Below are positions 6,139-7,170 of a stretch of DNA of 7,170 nt, piece by piece (position 1 is the first letter of the stretch; each line of letters begins with the position of its first letter). A program made the translations under genes and the position numbers. Where the stretch lies: assembly GCA_013361975.1 (NCBI GenBank), contig JABFXB010000232.1, positions 1 to 7,170 on the forward strand, read 5' to 3'. The stretch is from Dermatophilaceae bacterium (lineage in GTDB: Bacteria; Actinomycetota; Actinomycetes; Actinomycetales; Dermatophilaceae). The notes beneath the pieces were generated by a model. That model saw only the letters and a program-made list of their open reading frames with translations. It had not been told where the DNA came from and ran no database searches.

Positions 6139-7023
6139 TCAGGCCCAGATCGCAGCCGGTATGCCGTCCGAGAAGGTCTCCGGCGGGTCGGGCAGCGGGC
6201 GCGCCTGACCTGCCGCATGACGGGCTGCGGTCCACGCGACCGCACAGGCGTCGAGCACGTCGTCGGCGGCATACCCCTGACCCTCGAGCACGGAGGGTCG
6301 GGCGAGCCCCGCGTCGGCAAGGGCGGCGAGCCGCTGGGCGCGCCCCTCGTCGGTCTTCTTGCTGGCCTTGATCGGGGCACCGGTCATCGTCGCGAACGAC
6401 AGCTCGGGGTGCACCTCGAGCACGGTGACGGTCGGTCGCGTGCGCACCCAGGCGTCGACCTCGACGATCTTGTCGCGGAGGGCGAAGGCCTGCGCGCCCA
6501 CGCCTTGACCGACGAGGCCCCGGTTGACGGCATCCGCGTCGAGCCGGGTGTCGGCGAGGTAGGCCGCCCTCGTCAGTGTCGAGAAGATCGACGACGACTT
6601 GCCCGGCAGGGCGTTGCGCGCGAGCTGGTCGGCGCGCCGGATCGTGCTGTCGGGCAACCCGATCGGGATGTCGATGCCGACGACGCGGATGCCGAGCGAC
6701 TCGCGCACCATCGCGACGAGCTCGCTGATCGTCGGGGCGACGACGACCCGTGGCCGCGGCGCTCCGGGCTCGAGCACCGCGCCGACCCAGCCCGCCTTGC
6801 AGCCGTCCACCCCGAGCACCGGGGCAGCGATCTCGACGGGTCCGGGAAGCAGAGGCGTCGTGGTGTGCGACTCCGCCAGAGCGGCGTCGAGACGTGCCAG
6901 CGCCCGGGCCGCGTCGGCATACGCCCGGGACACCTCGCCCGGACTGCCGGGTGCCGACCCCGCCTCGGCCGCCAGCTCGCCGGCGAAGTCGCGCAGGCGC
7001 TGCCGCCACGCCTCGATGTCCAT
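6139..7023 (-). CDS. DUF429 domain protein, predicted RNase H-like fold
   Basis: This 294-residue protein carries the DUF429 domain, which has been predicted to be an RNase H-like nuclease; biochemical function is not established as far as I know. Conserved elements in order are VLGVDGCKAGWVG with Asp73, GIDIPIGLP with Asp118, a KSSSIFSTLTRAAY segment, GAQAFALRDKIVEVD, EVHPELSF, and ADDVLDACAVAWTA with Asp254, Asp255 and Asp258. The spaced acidic residues fit an RNase H-type metal site. The first 68 or so residues precede the core and look helical and Ala/Arg/Glu-rich, an extension of unknown role. ATG at 7023 was chosen because GGAGG precedes it, though only one base away; a GTG at 7095 would add 24 residues unlike the family. 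The gene converges with the SGNH hydrolase and has no co-oriented neighbour inside the window. It carries three CGGCATAC octamers. Confidence 0.85.
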   Translation of the reverse strand: MDIEAWRQRLRDFAGELAAEAGSAPGSPGEVSRAYADAARALARLDAALAESHTTTPLLPGPVEIAAPVLGVDGCKAGWVGAVLEPGAPRPRVVVAPTISELVAMVRESLGIRVVGIDIPIGLPDSTIRRADQLARNALPGKSSSIFSTLTRAAYLADTRLDADAVNRGLVGQGVGAQAFALRDKIVEVDAWVRTRPTVTVLEVHPELSFATMTGAPIKASKKTDEGRAQRLAALADAGLARPSVLEGQGYAADDVLDACAVAWTAARHAAGQARPLPDPPETFSDGIPAAIWA

Positions 7024-7066
7024 GCCTCCACCCAACCAAACGGGCGGGCCAGCCAGCGCAGGAGGC

Positions 7067-7160
7067 ACACCGTCGCAGCGAACGGCGTACGTCACGGTTG
7101 CACCCCACGCACCTGTGACTCAGGGGGCTCCGGGTTGGACGGTTCTTCGACACCGTCGCA
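7067..7160. repeat. 11-base exact direct repeat upstream of the DUF429 gene
   Basis: ACACCGTCGCA occurs at 7067-7077 and again at 7150-7160, 83 bases apart, in the otherwise featureless region between the DUF429 start and the window edge. No promoter elements or gene could be recognised there. It may be a pair of regulator sites or chance. Confidence 0.3.
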
Positions 7161-7170
7161 ACTCGGACGT

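Larger units (their letters stand above)
218..6922. repeat. Dispersed octamer CGGCATAC, seven copies
   Basis: Copies read on the plus strand are at 218-225, 4369-4376, 5269-5276, 6267-6274 and 6915-6922. Copies read on the minus strand are at 2805-2812 and 6159-6166. All lie inside genes, in three codon phases: GCA-TAC three times, GGC-ATA twice, TAT-GCC twice. The near-match CGGCATCC occurs at 4315-4322 and 6528-6535, and inverted at 2110-2117 and 6687-6694. Confidence 0.7.

Noticed and set aside
5930..7153. 407-codon minus-strand frame overlapping the DUF429 gene
   Set aside because: The translation is Arg/Gly/Ala-rich without family motifs, while the other frame matches DUF429 throughout.

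Overview
The window is a dense stretch of chromosome from a high-GC actinomycete. By eye GC is above 70%, the third codon position is almost always G or C, all seven readable genes end in TGA, and GTG is the commonest predicted start. Gene content and codon habits would fit the Micrococcales, perhaps a relative of the Intrasporangiaceae, but that placement is inference. No tRNA, rRNA, CRISPR array, transposase or phage gene was seen.

Layout. The left edge holds the last 54 codons of an aminopeptidase C (bleomycin hydrolase) gene, followed eight bases later on the same strand by an Amidohydro_2-type metal-dependent hydrolase (175-1077). Two minus-strand genes converge on it: a lipoprotein serine hydrolase of the S9/alpha-beta hydrolase type (1114-2259) and, upstream of that, a cytoplasmic-looking GH76 glycoside hydrolase (2335-3492). 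Divergent from GH76 across a 59-base gap is a sigma factor with a long C-terminal extension, an ECF42-type regulator (3552-4799). A 213-base intergenic region follows that is unusually rich in inverted and direct repeats. Then come a secreted SGNH/GDSL hydrolase (5013-6128) and, convergent with it, a DUF429 protein with a predicted RNase H-like fold (6139-7023). The last 147 bases hold no supported gene.

How the genes may work together. Three of the genes (GH76, lipoprotein hydrolase, secreted SGNH hydrolase) encode hydrolases plausible for glycans, esters or peptides, and two of these act outside the membrane. They surround the ECF42-type sigma factor, which lacks the DGPF/YCII-type partner gene usually found next to it. 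A link between the sigma factor and these hydrolases is only a hypothesis from position.

Most of the window is ordinary. The two signals not explained by the genes are: (i) the octamer CGGCATAC, which occurs seven times and accounts for seven of the eight ATA/TAT trinucleotides I could find, in three different codon phases, suggesting DNA-level selection or bias; and (ii) the intergenic region 4800-5012, whose left repeat arm can pair with either of two downstream arms, a layout that could form mutually exclusive structures.
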